From Bacteroidetes bacterium SW_9_63_38 (GTDB lineage Bacteria > Bacteroidota > Rhodothermia > Rhodothermales > Salinibacteraceae): a stretch of 64,000 bases of DNA. The stretch covers positions 31,055 to 95,054 of the forward strand of contig PXUA01000011.1 in NCBI GenBank assembly GCA_003022435.1, in the 5' to 3' direction. Shown one piece after another: positions 35,865 through 44,938 of this stretch. A program made the translations under genes and the position numbers. Position 1 is the first letter of the stretch, and each line of letters starts with the position of its first letter. Under the pieces are notes generated by a model, which was not told the DNA's origin, searched no databases, and saw only the letters and a program-made list of their open reading frames with translations.

Positions 35865-37474
35865 TGCTTCTTTTGTCTCGCAGTTGCGGTCGTCTCTTCC
35901 GCCTCTCCCTCCTCGCCACGATTCTCGGTGCCTCGGGCATTCTTGTGGGCGTGTGCGGGCCCCCCGTGTTCGCTCAGGATTCTCCCTCATTTCTCTCCGA
36001 CAAGCCTGTCTCGGAGTCTTCATCCGTCAACGAGAGGCAGTCCGATCGGAGGCTGGACTCCACTTCTGCTCCCAAGGCCGACTCCGTAACCACTGCTCCG
36101 GACGAGTGCCCGGTTGGGTGTGCCCCTATCCCGGAGGAAACCCCTTATAACCACGTCCCTTTCCCTCGCTCGTCTCTGCTTCCGTGGGTCCAAAGTCGTC
36201 GGATGTTCGTCCTCGACCGGAAGCAATCCTACGGGGACCGCATGTTCGACCGCGGCGTCTTTCGCCACGTGACACCCGATATGGACCGCGAGTACTGGCT
36301 GGACATGATGGTGTACCGCTACAGTCCCTTCGAACACGCACGTTGGACCCAGGCCGGCGGCGGCCTCCGCTTCCGAACCGGAAGCATCGAACGAGACATT
36401 TTCGCCTTCAAGACGACAATCCGGAGTACGGTTCCTCTGGACGACGACAAAAAGAACTACTTCTCGATCGAGGGCGTCCTCCAGGACGACGTGCAAGCCA
36501 AACGATCCTGGCTGGAAATGAGCTATGCTCACCGCTTGTCGTCCCACCATGCTGTTGGGATCCGACACACGTTCTCGGCCGAGAAAGCCGATCTCGATCT
36601 GACCTCTTTTTATCGATATTCGTCCCAGAAGTGGGGCCGGGCCGGCGTGTCACTGACCGTTCAAAACCTCTACAACGACTTCATCTACCAGCAGCTGGGA
36701 ATCGATGCCGAGGTGCTCGATGTGCTACGCACCTACGACCGCAATCCATACCTGGTAGAGCTTCACTACTCGTCTCCTAAACGGTTTGCCCTCGGGGGGG
36801 AACTTATCGTGGGCTGGCAGCCCGGAAGTCGCGCGACGTTTGCCTCGCAGACAACCCCTTCGTACCAGTACCGCGAGCAGGAACGTGTTCACTACATCGG
36901 GGCAATCTTGGAGTATCGGTACGATCCCGTTGCCGTGGGCCTGTTTTTGAAGCGCGACGCGAGCCGTCTCCAACGATCAAGTGCAGGAGATAGTCTTTCC
37001 ACGGACTACCGATCTCACCAAACGCAGCAGCGCATTGGAGCTTTCGCAAAAGGATCCTGGGGCAACGTCCGCGGGGAAGTGTACGCCTTTACTGGGTTCT
37101 ATAAAGACTGGCAGACCGGTAGCGCCTTCGAGACCTCGGTACTAGAGCGTTCTATTGATTTCGACACCGATCAAAGCGGCCTCCACTCCCGCTTGCTCTA
37201 CGAGCCCGACGGCTGGCCGTACCTCGGGATCGAGTACTTCGTATTCCGGCGCACTCTCGGTCCCAATCCTCGTGCCCTGGTGAACGGATGGACCTCCAAA
37301 TACTGGGATTTCGGCCCAAGCCACTACCGCGTGGTCGGCCTCCTCGGATATCGATTCAGCCGGGGATCCGTAGTGATGGGAATGGGATACGACCTGGACG
37401 GCGACCCGGTCTTCACCGACCGTGCTCCGCGTCGCTTCGACAACGGATTTTTCCGATTCACCCTCACCTGGTGA
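35864..37474 (+). CDS. Outer-membrane beta-barrel protein coupled to a glycosyltransferase
   Basis: 536 residues starting at a GTG that overlaps the upstream stop by one base (TAGTG). A signal peptide (LFRLSLLATILGASGILVGV then CGPPVFAQ) precedes a disordered Ser/Asp-rich stretch (residues 40-85) with paired Cys in ECPVGCAP. From about residue 110 the sequence shows alternating strands with many Tyr/Arg/Phe and ends in NGFFRFTLTW, a barrel-type C-terminal strand. This fits an outer-membrane channel or surface-glycan attachment protein related in style to Wzi-type barrels. No exact family recognised. The coupling implies a role with the glycan made by the upstream enzyme. Confidence 0.75.
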   Translation: MLLLSRSCGRLFRLSLLATILGASGILVGVCGPPVFAQDSPSFLSDKPVSESSSVNERQSDRRLDSTSAPKADSVTTAPDECPVGCAPIPEETPYNHVPFPRSSLLPWVQSRRMFVLDRKQSYGDRMFDRGVFRHVTPDMDREYWLDMMVYRYSPFEHARWTQAGGGLRFRTGSIERDIFAFKTTIRSTVPLDDDKKNYFSIEGVLQDDVQAKRSWLEMSYAHRLSSHHAVGIRHTFSAEKADLDLTSFYRYSSQKWGRAGVSLTVQNLYNDFIYQQLGIDAEVLDVLRTYDRNPYLVELHYSSPKRFALGGELIVGWQPGSRATFASQTTPSYQYREQERVHYIGAILEYRYDPVAVGLFLKRDASRLQRSSAGDSLSTDYRSHQTQQRIGAFAKGSWGNVRGEVYAFTGFYKDWQTGSAFETSVLERSIDFDTDQSGLHSRLLYEPDGWPYLGIEYFVFRRTLGPNPRALVNGWTSKYWDFGPSHYRVVGLLGYRFSRGSVVMGMGYDLDGDPVFTDRAPRRFDNGFFRFTLTW

Positions 37475-37585
37475 TTTCCGTCACGGATTTCTGTGGGGCG
37501 GACAACCGTATCGTCCCATCCCCCGCTCCCGGACCGACCACAATTCGTGTGCTCCCCTCGTGTGCTTTTCTCCTTCCGAAGACAC

Positions 37586-38980
37586 TCAGCGCTGCCCGCT
37601 GTACGTGACGCCGAGACGCAATCCCACTCGGTCGTTCATCGCCTCACCGGTATCCACCGCCACCGCCCCACTCACCTCAACGGCCGAGGTCCGGAACGGA
37701 ACCGCGGTCAGCTCCAGCAGAAACGACATCCGCGTACGGGGTTCCGGGAACGGATTGTCGAAGGTCCCGAAGTGCCGCCGCCACGTTCCCAACAAACGGT
37801 ACCGGAGTGCGGAGGACACGACGCCTCTCACTCCCAGGTGATGAGACACAATCCGATTGCTGATCACGGCTTCTTCCTCCGCTTGTGATGGATCGAGTAA
37901 AAACAATGGAGACCCCAGAAGAGTCCCGCTCGACGACCATCCGCTTCGGTAGACAAAATTGTTGTAGTAATTGTCCTCCCCAGGGGGATGAACAGGCCCA
38001 CTCTGGTCCTTCGTGTGAAGGAACTCGTACTGAATAGCGCCTATAGACGGCGACTGAAAACCCGTCCACCGGAGTCCATAGAGTCCATCCGGGAAGTTTT
38101 TCCACTCGTAGCTGCTTCCATCCTCGAATAGGTGCTGATGATATGCACTGACCTTAGCGTCACCGAGTCGGACGGTGCTTCCGAGATCGAAAATACCAAC
38201 GTGGTTGCCAAGCACATTCGTCTGCTCTCCTTCGGGGGCATCTTCTTCGCTCGCACTCACTGCAAATACCGCGTTCCAGTAGGCCTCCATTTCCTGCGGC
38301 AGTTTTCCACTGCGGGGCGACATTCCTCCCCACTGCGCGTTGTGAACCAGCCCCATGGTTGCACTCACAACTCGCCCCTTCCCAAGCCGGAGGTACGCGG
38401 CCTTCCGGTGCAAATACACGTTGTCCACAAACCGGTCGTTGCTGAACCAGCCGTGGGCGTAATGGCCCTTCACCTCTGCAAATCCGTTCGTATGGGGCAC
38501 CCCTATATACCCTGCCGTTCCCAGAGAAACGATCGGAAGCGGCGTCGCATTGCGACTCTGTATCAAAGACCCTGTTGACAGTCCCCCCCCCTTCACGGGT
38601 CCGATTGGGCTGTGCCGGCGCCCGACGCGGAGTTGAGCAAATCGATACCGAAGCTGTGCAAAAAGCTCAGAAAAATGAGCCGTCTCCGAAGCCGACCAGC
38701 GACCGAGAAGGTCCAAACCGGCCCGGGCTTCCCAAACCCGGGACGTATCTGTTCGTCCCGTAGCCCCAATTCGAGCGTATCCGTTGGCCGACTCGGCATC
38801 GATCCGGCCATGCTCGTTGGCTCGAAGCCAAAACGGTTGCCCAGCGGTGGAAGCGACCGTCGTTGCAATCTCTCCTCGGTATTTGAGCGTCTGCGCAACG
38901 GCTCCCGTCTCCCCTATTAGAGCCTCCACGAGAACGCAACTCGTAAAAACGAGGATAGCACCCCTCAAAAGAAGTCTCAC
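37586..38980 (-). CDS. Capsule assembly Wzi-family-like outer-membrane protein
   Basis: 464 residues if started from the GTG at 38980, which gives a clean signal peptide (LLLRGAILVFTSCVLVEALI, ending GAVAQ). The longer reading from an ATG at 39223 runs back through a repeat element and is rejected. The barrel contains PFWLRANEHGRI, GSLIQSRNATPLP, LVHNAQWGGMSP, EFLHTKDQSGPVH, GEDNYYNNFVYRSGWSSSGT and LGSPLFLLDP, the landmark order of Bacteroidota Wzi/Caps_assemb_Wzi proteins. Such barrels bind and organise capsular polysaccharide on the cell surface. It is convergent with the other barrel gene and divergent from the AT-rich gene at 39280. Confidence 0.82.
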   Translation of the reverse strand: MRLLLRGAILVFTSCVLVEALIGETGAVAQTLKYRGEIATTVASTAGQPFWLRANEHGRIDAESANGYARIGATGRTDTSRVWEARAGLDLLGRWSASETAHFSELFAQLRYRFAQLRVGRRHSPIGPVKGGGLSTGSLIQSRNATPLPIVSLGTAGYIGVPHTNGFAEVKGHYAHGWFSNDRFVDNVYLHRKAAYLRLGKGRVVSATMGLVHNAQWGGMSPRSGKLPQEMEAYWNAVFAVSASEEDAPEGEQTNVLGNHVGIFDLGSTVRLGDAKVSAYHQHLFEDGSSYEWKNFPDGLYGLRWTGFQSPSIGAIQYEFLHTKDQSGPVHPPGEDNYYNNFVYRSGWSSSGTLLGSPLFLLDPSQAEEEAVISNRIVSHHLGVRGVVSSALRYRLLGTWRRHFGTFDNPFPEPRTRMSFLLELTAVPFRTSAVEVSGAVAVDTGEAMNDRVGLRLGVTYSGQR

Positions 38981-39053
38981 GTCACTGTGCGATTGATTTT
39001 CGTCAGGAATGTTCAGAGGCAGGACACGACCACGAAGCGTTATTCTCCGCGTG

Positions 39054-39188
39054 CCAGTACGTGAATGCGTTTTTAAACTCTGGTTTCTGCTCGCGGCTGT
39101 ACACGGTCTCGGGAATCTCAGATTCCCAGCATCTAGAATCTCTAGGCCTTTGGGAAAAGGGTTTGCGTACTTTCCCACGGACCGGTAA
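39054..39188. repeat. Dispersed element (family 1), diverged copy
   Basis: The left end CCAGTACGTGAATGCG and right end CCACGGACCGGTAAGG are variants of the two family ends; the interior keeps GGGAATCTCAGATTCCC and TAGAATCTCTAGG. It lies in the 299-base divergent gap between the Wzi-like gene and the AT-rich membrane gene. Boundaries are approximate. Confidence 0.6.
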
Positions 39189-39279
39189 GGTGCGCACAGA
39201 GCATAGTTAAGGTCGTTCCTCACCCTGTTCTCAGTTGGCCTGTTTCCGCAAAGTCTCTATCTACCAAAGACGCCGAACC

Positions 39280-41079
39280 ATGGAAAAAGGAACGGTTGTG
39301 CCAGAGAAAATATTGATTTTTTCGATGTCCTTCTTGTCTCTCTCAACCATAGCCACTCACGTGGCTCAAATATGGGGAGCAAGCTTCCACGCGTATTCCA
39401 TCGCAACTACACTTTTACTGACACTTACGTCTTTCGCATTTTTATACGACCTTTTTCGAACTAAGGCAAAACTAATAGCTGATTTTCTGAAGTATCTATT
39501 TCCTCTATCTCTGTTTGGTTTTTTGTTAGGTCTCTTCTCCTTCAGGCCTGGGGCCGATGATCTATATTACGTGCCAAACTCCAGATACTTCCTAGAAAAC
39601 CCTCGCGAAAGATTGGACTTCTTAATACATTTTGTTGGCTCCAGGTCCGAAGTTATATCTATAAACTGGGGCACCTCTCTTCCATATGATTATCTTAGGG
39701 CATCTATCTCTTACGTACTCGATATTGATCTTTTAACTTCTTATTATTTTTTGGTTCCCCCTTTTGCCTGCTTTCTAATACCAATTTCCTACTTTCTTTT
39801 GGTATCTAAGTTTGCCGATAACAACAAAAAGGTTTATTTTTCTACTACGGTATCCATATTCATACTCCTCGTAATGGGCGACACGCACCGTACGCCCGGA
39901 AACCTTTCTTTTGTGAGGTTTTTCCACGGAAAATCTCTCCTTCTTACCATTGGGGTTCCAGTTTTTGCAGGTGCCTCAATCGATTTCTTCCGAACCTGCT
40001 CTTTTCGGTCGTGGCTACTTCTGTTCGTTACCGCGACGGGTTTGATCGGTGCCACCACATCTACTGTCATTCTTCTACCGGCATTGGGTAGTGTCTTTGC
40101 GCTTTCTTTTCTATACGCAAGCACGGATTACATCTCGTCGATCAGAAAGTGTGCTCTGTTTTTCTCTTCCCTCTCTTACGTCTTCGTTTATGCCATTACG
40201 TTTCTCGTCTACAAGAAAAACGATCTCGGCATGGGTAGCCCTCCCAACGAGGGATACCCGACCGGATTTATTGGTCATTTCGATTTCTGGCTAAATCCCA
40301 TATTCCCCATAACTTTATTCGTGGTCTTTTTTGGTTCTTGGTTCGCTCTTAGATACTACTCCGGACAAAACAAACGAGTTTTCAAGCTTTGGCTCGCCTT
40401 CACAGTTATCGCTTACGTTAACCCGATATCTGCTTACTTTCATATAAGATATCTTACCTCTCCTAATATTTACTGGCGTCTATTTTACATACTTCCGATT
40501 ATTCCCATTCTCGGAGCGGTTGGGTTTTGGTGCTATGAGTGGCTGGTATCACGCTCCAGACGCACCCAGCTTAAAGCCGTGGGGGGTGCACTACTCTTCA
40601 TGATTGGCCTTCACTTCCTCCCCGGCTCCCCGTCAATACTTGCGTCCAATCTCCAACTTCCTCCCCTGGAATACCCCGTTCCGGGCAACTACTCGGTCGC
40701 AAAACGCCTTACCACGACCGTTCCTGAAGGCCCAATGCTTGCCCCGGGTTCGATAGGAGGAATTGTTGCAATGATTGACTCTGAGTACCCTCAGATGCGA
40801 ATCCGAACCGACGGTGTAAGACTCTGGATCGGTGGGGATGAAGCCGAGGATCGAATTCATGCCTCAAGGCACGCAGGAGGGAATGAACAGTCCCTTCCAA
40901 GCTTCCGCAGAGTGCTTAGCAAGCCGTCTCTTTGTTCAGTGGTTGTGCATAATGAGGTAGCACGCAGATCGAAAGAAAAGAAGCTCCTAAAATCCGAGGG
41001 ATACACCTATAGCAAGAAAGCTGAGGAGTACGTGGCGTACTGGCGAAGTCATGAACATTGTACACCTCTCGACAGATAG
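39280..41079 (+). CDS. Large multi-spanning membrane protein, AT-rich and probably foreign
   Basis: 599 residues from the ATG at 39280. About 12 membrane helices span residues 10-460, followed by a soluble tail of about 140 residues with SIGGIVAMIDSEYPQMRIRT and a possible second Cys near the end. A GADDLYYVPNSRYFLENPRE segment after the third helix places an acidic DD pair in an external loop, as in GT-C glycosyltransferases and DUF6077-type proteins. Codon use is far more AT-rich (TTT, ATA, TTA, TCT) than its neighbours. It is most likely a polymerase or lipid-linked sugar transferase of a transferred glycan locus; this is inference. Confidence 0.7.
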   Translation: MEKGTVVPEKILIFSMSFLSLSTIATHVAQIWGASFHAYSIATTLLLTLTSFAFLYDLFRTKAKLIADFLKYLFPLSLFGFLLGLFSFRPGADDLYYVPNSRYFLENPRERLDFLIHFVGSRSEVISINWGTSLPYDYLRASISYVLDIDLLTSYYFLVPPFACFLIPISYFLLVSKFADNNKKVYFSTTVSIFILLVMGDTHRTPGNLSFVRFFHGKSLLLTIGVPVFAGASIDFFRTCSFRSWLLLFVTATGLIGATTSTVILLPALGSVFALSFLYASTDYISSIRKCALFFSSLSYVFVYAITFLVYKKNDLGMGSPPNEGYPTGFIGHFDFWLNPIFPITLFVVFFGSWFALRYYSGQNKRVFKLWLAFTVIAYVNPISAYFHIRYLTSPNIYWRLFYILPIIPILGAVGFWCYEWLVSRSRRTQLKAVGGALLFMIGLHFLPGSPSILASNLQLPPLEYPVPGNYSVAKRLTTTVPEGPMLAPGSIGGIVAMIDSEYPQMRIRTDGVRLWIGGDEAEDRIHASRHAGGNEQSLPSFRRVLSKPSLCSVVVHNEVARRSKEKKLLKSEGYTYSKKAEEYVAYWRSHEHCTPLDR

Positions 41080-41390
41080 ACGACTCTCCTGGCGTCGACT
41101 GTGTCACTGGATCGCGACGCAGAAATGCCTGAGCACTTTGAGGTCGCGGCGGCAACGTCTGCCCCTCATTCTTCATTGATGAGACGGCGAACAACACTTG
41201 CTATCCCGGATTGGTTGATTCTTGTTTGCGGAGCGGAAAATGCTAATATGTCTGGCATAGTCACTTCCACTGGTCTGCACCTCCTCCCTCACTAAACCGT
41301 GACAGGTCAGCGAGATTAGATGTCGTGAACTATGTGGCCAAGTTGAGTAGCATGCTGGTGCTCTTACACGGTGACGTGTATTCAGTCCCC
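41080..41390. other. Intergenic, no gene seen
   Basis: 311 bases between the convergent AT-rich membrane gene and the FAD protein gene. Composition shifts back toward the genome average. No terminator hairpin with a T-run or repeat family member was found. Confidence 0.4.
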
Positions 41391-42731
41391 TCAGCCGAAC
41401 GTTGCGGCCAGACTATTTCCTTCCGGGACGATGCTACCGTTGACCCCCATTTCTTTCACTGCGGCAGCAGCAATCCGGATGCTGTTATTCGTGCTCCGCT
41501 CATCGGGGTAGACGTGGGGCATCGCAGCCACATAAAGCCCCGGAATCGGTGTGTCGTGGGAAGGGATCTTCTCGCTGAACGTTAATCCCGTGATGGGGGC
41601 CGCGAACCGCCCCCGAAAGATCCAATGGTCGTTGAGGATAGGCGTGACGTCGCACCCAAACAAGCGCTCAAGCTCGCCGAGCTGCTGGGAGAGAAGCGCC
41701 TCGTCGCTCCTTGCCCAAAGGGGATGGTCAGAGCGGACGTATCGGGAAAGGTAGGCCAAGTGACGTCCCTCGTACTCCTCTGGAGGAATCAGATGCGTCT
41801 GTTCAATTACGCCGCCAAAGCTGTATCCAGGATCGGCGACATTGAGCCAGTAGACCGGCGAAAGGCTCTCCTCCATAGACAAAATTGTACAGATCGCGCC
41901 CATATACTCAATGTCTCGAAGGGAGCTGGCGTACTCACCGTCAAACTCCTCAACGAGCCCGGCCAAGATAGGGGTTGGGATAGTTGAGAGTACCGCGTCG
42001 GCCTCCAATGTCGACTCCGGAGTCTGGACTCCCGTCACCCCCCTGTCACCGGTAACGAATTTCTTGACTGGAGCATCGCAGTGAATCTCTACACCGTTTT
42101 CCCGAAGCACCTCAACGAGCCGATCCACGAGGACTTGGAGACTGCCCTTGAGGTATCCGAGTTTCTCCTCGGTGCCATCTCGAGAGCGAGCTCGTTGACG
42201 GAGACGTCCTGCCATCCAGGCAATGGGAATTTGGCCGGCCGCGTCCCCGAACTTTACGTTCATCATCGGCTCCCAAATCGTCTCCGTCGCTTCCTTTCCG
42301 GCCCACCGGCGAAACCACTCCAGCGCAGGGGTCTCTTCATCATCCTCGAAGCCGGGGAGATACGTAAGCATCGCGGCGCTCATGCCGAAGCGCAGCCGAG
42401 CCTGCAAACTCATTGCCCCGAATGTAAGGACATCGCTAGGCCCGTCAAACGGATAGATCTCCCCGTCCCGCATCATCCCCATTGTCGTCGGGCGAAAGGC
42501 AACTTTGTCCTCCAGTCCAAGCTCGCCGAGTAGCCAGTTGATCTCTGCGTCGTGGGTGAAAAAGTGGTGGTAGAAGTATTCAAGACGCGCTCCTTCTCCG
42601 ACTTCAACGGTGGAGAGAAGTCCCCCCGGCCTCGGAGAGGCTTCCAGAACGGTCACATCTACACCGTTCCGTTGAAGCAAGTAAGCGGCGGCGAGACCCG
42701 TTGCTCCCCCCCCAACGACAATTACATTCAT
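41391..42731 (-). CDS. FAD-dependent amine-oxidase/protoporphyrinogen-oxidase-like protein
   Basis: 446 residues. The N-terminal dinucleotide fold is VIVVGGGATGLAAAYLLQRN (residues 3-22), ending in an acidic VTVLEASPRPGG. FYHHFFTHDAEINWLL follows and is typical of UDP-galactopyranose-mutase/protoporphyrinogen-oxidase-like proteins of polysaccharide clusters. A C-terminal PGLYVAAMPHVYPDERSTNN closes the FAD site. In gene clusters of this kind it accompanies a flippase-like protein and a GT2 transferase, exactly the order here (42782 and 43805 on the same strand). The chemistry is probably oxidation or rearrangement of a lipid or sugar; this cannot be resolved. Confidence 0.83.
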   Translation of the reverse strand: MNVIVVGGGATGLAAAYLLQRNGVDVTVLEASPRPGGLLSTVEVGEGARLEYFYHHFFTHDAEINWLLGELGLEDKVAFRPTTMGMMRDGEIYPFDGPSDVLTFGAMSLQARLRFGMSAAMLTYLPGFEDDEETPALEWFRRWAGKEATETIWEPMMNVKFGDAAGQIPIAWMAGRLRQRARSRDGTEEKLGYLKGSLQVLVDRLVEVLRENGVEIHCDAPVKKFVTGDRGVTGVQTPESTLEADAVLSTIPTPILAGLVEEFDGEYASSLRDIEYMGAICTILSMEESLSPVYWLNVADPGYSFGGVIEQTHLIPPEEYEGRHLAYLSRYVRSDHPLWARSDEALLSQQLGELERLFGCDVTPILNDHWIFRGRFAAPITGLTFSEKIPSHDTPIPGLYVAAMPHVYPDERSTNNSIRIAAAAVKEMGVNGSIVPEGNSLAATFG

Positions 42732-42781
42732 ACTTCAGTATCAATCGTGAGATAAACCTAAGTACTTCTCGAGTGACACGG

Positions 42782-43801
42782 CTACTTGGTGTAGTCGGAA
42801 GCGATTGACTCCTTGCGCAAAGCCGCGAGCGATACGCCGTAGGCGGCGAGAATAACAAGACCGATCACGGTTACGGAGACGTACTGGAGAAAATGTACGA
42901 CGACTGAATACGACAAGGCGATCTCTTCGGGGAGCCCAAATGCCCCAAACGCAAGGATCGTTGCTCCTTGAAATATGCCGACGTACCCCGGAGCTGAAGG
43001 AACGAGAATGCTTAAATTGACGAACGCTAGGGTAAGAAATGCAGCTCCTGCGCCGGCGTCAAGCGAGAAGGCCCGAAAGCCAATCCAGAACATTCCGCCC
43101 TCCAGGATCCACACGGCACCGCTAAGCCCAACAACGGCCCCCAGACGTCGGTCCAAAGCGAGAGATCCCAAACCCTGCAGAAGAGAGCGCGTCGCGTTTA
43201 GCCCTTTCTTTTCCTCAATGATGGGTACCCAACGTAGCCCCCGACGCATCTCACCGAGAACGAGCCGCGGAAAAAGCCGAGCACCGACCACGAAGAGAAG
43301 GGCACCCGCAAAGACAATAGCAGAAACGGCTCCTGTGTAGGCAACGATCCCTTCGGCTTCTGGGCCGATCCCCGACCCAACCAGCACCAGCGCAATCATT
43401 CCGACGAGAACCAGGCCGTCAAACACCCGCTCCAGCACGATGGTGGTAAGGGTTCCTTCTACTCGGGCAGAGGTCATCCGACCAAGTACCAGAGCACGGA
43501 CGATTTCTCCGAGGCGAAGCGGAAGCAGATTATTGGCCATATATCCGCAGAATACGACCCCTGTGGACGTAGGCCAAGAAACCGTCTCAACCGGCTGGAG
43601 CAAAAGGCGCCAACGTGCCCCCCGGACGAGAAAGCTTGAGAGATAACAGAGAAGCATCGGGGCGGCCCACCAGAAACCGAAGCGCCCGAGCACTCGCACT
43701 GCTTTCTCCAAATCAACCTGATAGAGAGCCCCCCCGAGGACAACCACACTTAGAGTGACTCCTCCCAAGGTAGCAAGAAGTTGTCTGCGCGAAAATCCCA
43801 T
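42782..43801 (-). CDS. Flippase-like integral membrane protein (LPG-synthase TM family), copy 2
   Basis: 339 residues with about eight helices. RRQLLATLGGVTLSVVVLGG opens the protein; the family-typical LCYLSSFLVRGARWRLLLQP, GYMANNLLPLRLGEIVRALV and ILVPSAPGYVGIFQGATILA are all present. The last two are the signature loops of the lysylphosphatidylglycerol synthase TM/UPF0104 family (YbhN, AglD-like). It may translocate a lipid-linked glycan or modify lipids. It sits four bases downstream of the GT2 gene and 50 bases upstream of the FAD protein, so the three form one operon on the minus strand. Confidence 0.88.
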   Translation of the reverse strand: MGFSRRQLLATLGGVTLSVVVLGGALYQVDLEKAVRVLGRFGFWWAAPMLLCYLSSFLVRGARWRLLLQPVETVSWPTSTGVVFCGYMANNLLPLRLGEIVRALVLGRMTSARVEGTLTTIVLERVFDGLVLVGMIALVLVGSGIGPEAEGIVAYTGAVSAIVFAGALLFVVGARLFPRLVLGEMRRGLRWVPIIEEKKGLNATRSLLQGLGSLALDRRLGAVVGLSGAVWILEGGMFWIGFRAFSLDAGAGAAFLTLAFVNLSILVPSAPGYVGIFQGATILAFGAFGLPEEIALSYSVVVHFLQYVSVTVIGLVILAAYGVSLAALRKESIASDYTK

Positions 43802-43804
43802 CGG

Positions 43805-44893
43805 CTACTTGTTTTCATCGCGGTTCTGTTCAGGTATGTATCCGTTTGGGCGGTGGGGAGGAGAAGCATCCACGGGAGACTCTTCCCATCCTCGTTCCGC
43901 TTGGACAATCCACGCCGGACGGCGCTTCGTTTCATCGTAGATCCGACCGACGTACTCCCCGACCAGCCCGATGCACACCAATTGCACTCCCCCGATGAAT
44001 AGAATCGAAACCACGATCGTCGCGTAACCCGGAACGGGGGACAGTCCAAACTGGGCAAACCAGTCTGGAAAAAGGCGCTGCGCGAGAGTAAATCCAATCC
44101 CGAGAAACGCCACCGCTGATACCAGAAGGCCGAGAAAGGTTGCTAGCCGAAGTGGCGTGGCGGAAAACGAAAAGATCCCATCAATGGCCAGCTTCATCAG
44201 CTTGGGGAACGTGTACTTCGGTTCGCCTCCAGTTCGCTCCTGGCGCTCATATTCAACCCCGGTTTGACGAAAGCCCGCCCAGGCCCGAAGGCCGCGGACG
44301 AACCGATTCTTCTCCGGCATCTGGTTGATCAGATCGACGACCGTGCGGTCCATCAGGCAAAAGTCCCCGCTGTCCAGCGGAATGTCGTGACTGGACAGCT
44401 TGGAAAGGAGCCGGTAAAACCCTTTATAGGCAACTCGCTTAAGAAGGCTTTCCTTCCGTTGCTTGCGGATGGCGTAAGCGACCTCATATCCCTCGTGCCA
44501 CTTCGAGATGAAGCGATGAAGCTCCTCAGGGGGATCCTGCAAATCGGCGTCCATTACAATCACCGCATCTCCAGTCGCGTATTGGAGCCCCGCCGACACG
44601 GCGGTTTGGTGTCCAAAATTCCGAGAGAACCGGACGATGCGCCACCGGTGATCTCGCTGGTGAAGAGCCCTCATCTTCTGCCAGGTCGCGTCGGTGGACC
44701 CGTCGTCCACGAGGACAACCTCCAAGGCCTCCGCCCACCCTTCAGCCGCCTGCGATAGACGCTGATACAACTCTTCTAAAACCTCAGCCTCGTTGAAGCA
44801 GGGAATCACCACAGAGACAAGTGAGGCTCCCTCCGATCCCTCGGAAGGTGAAACATCGCTGTCCGTGCCCGAAGCATGAAAACCAGAGGACAT
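43805..44893 (-). CDS. Family 2 glycosyltransferase (GtrB/dolichyl-phosphate type) with two C-terminal helices
   Basis: 362 residues from the ATG at 44893. The acidic leader (residues 1-25) is followed by SVVIPCFNEAEVLEELYQRL, VVLVDDGSTDATWQKM and AVIVMDADLQDPPEEL, giving the nucleotide-binding Asp residues and the DxD. CLMDRTVVDLINQMPEKNRF and LRAWAGFRQTGVEYERQERT match GtrB/ArnC-type enzymes. Two helices follow at about 255-320. It should load a sugar onto undecaprenyl phosphate at the cytosolic face. It is the first gene of an operon with the flippase-like and FAD proteins. The IS200/IS605-like palindromes lie 45 bases upstream. Confidence 0.93.
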   Translation of the reverse strand: MSSGFHASGTDSDVSPSEGSEGASLVSVVIPCFNEAEVLEELYQRLSQAAEGWAEALEVVLVDDGSTDATWQKMRALHQRDHRWRIVRFSRNFGHQTAVSAGLQYATGDAVIVMDADLQDPPEELHRFISKWHEGYEVAYAIRKQRKESLLKRVAYKGFYRLLSKLSSHDIPLDSGDFCLMDRTVVDLINQMPEKNRFVRGLRAWAGFRQTGVEYERQERTGGEPKYTFPKLMKLAIDGIFSFSATPLRLATFLGLLVSAVAFLGIGFTLAQRLFPDWFAQFGLSPVPGYATIVVSILFIGGVQLVCIGLVGEYVGRIYDETKRRPAWIVQAERGWEESPVDASPPHRPNGYIPEQNRDENK

Positions 44894-44938
44894 ATCGCAG
44901 CATTCGTATCGGAGCATTCGTACTCAACCTCGGTAAAG

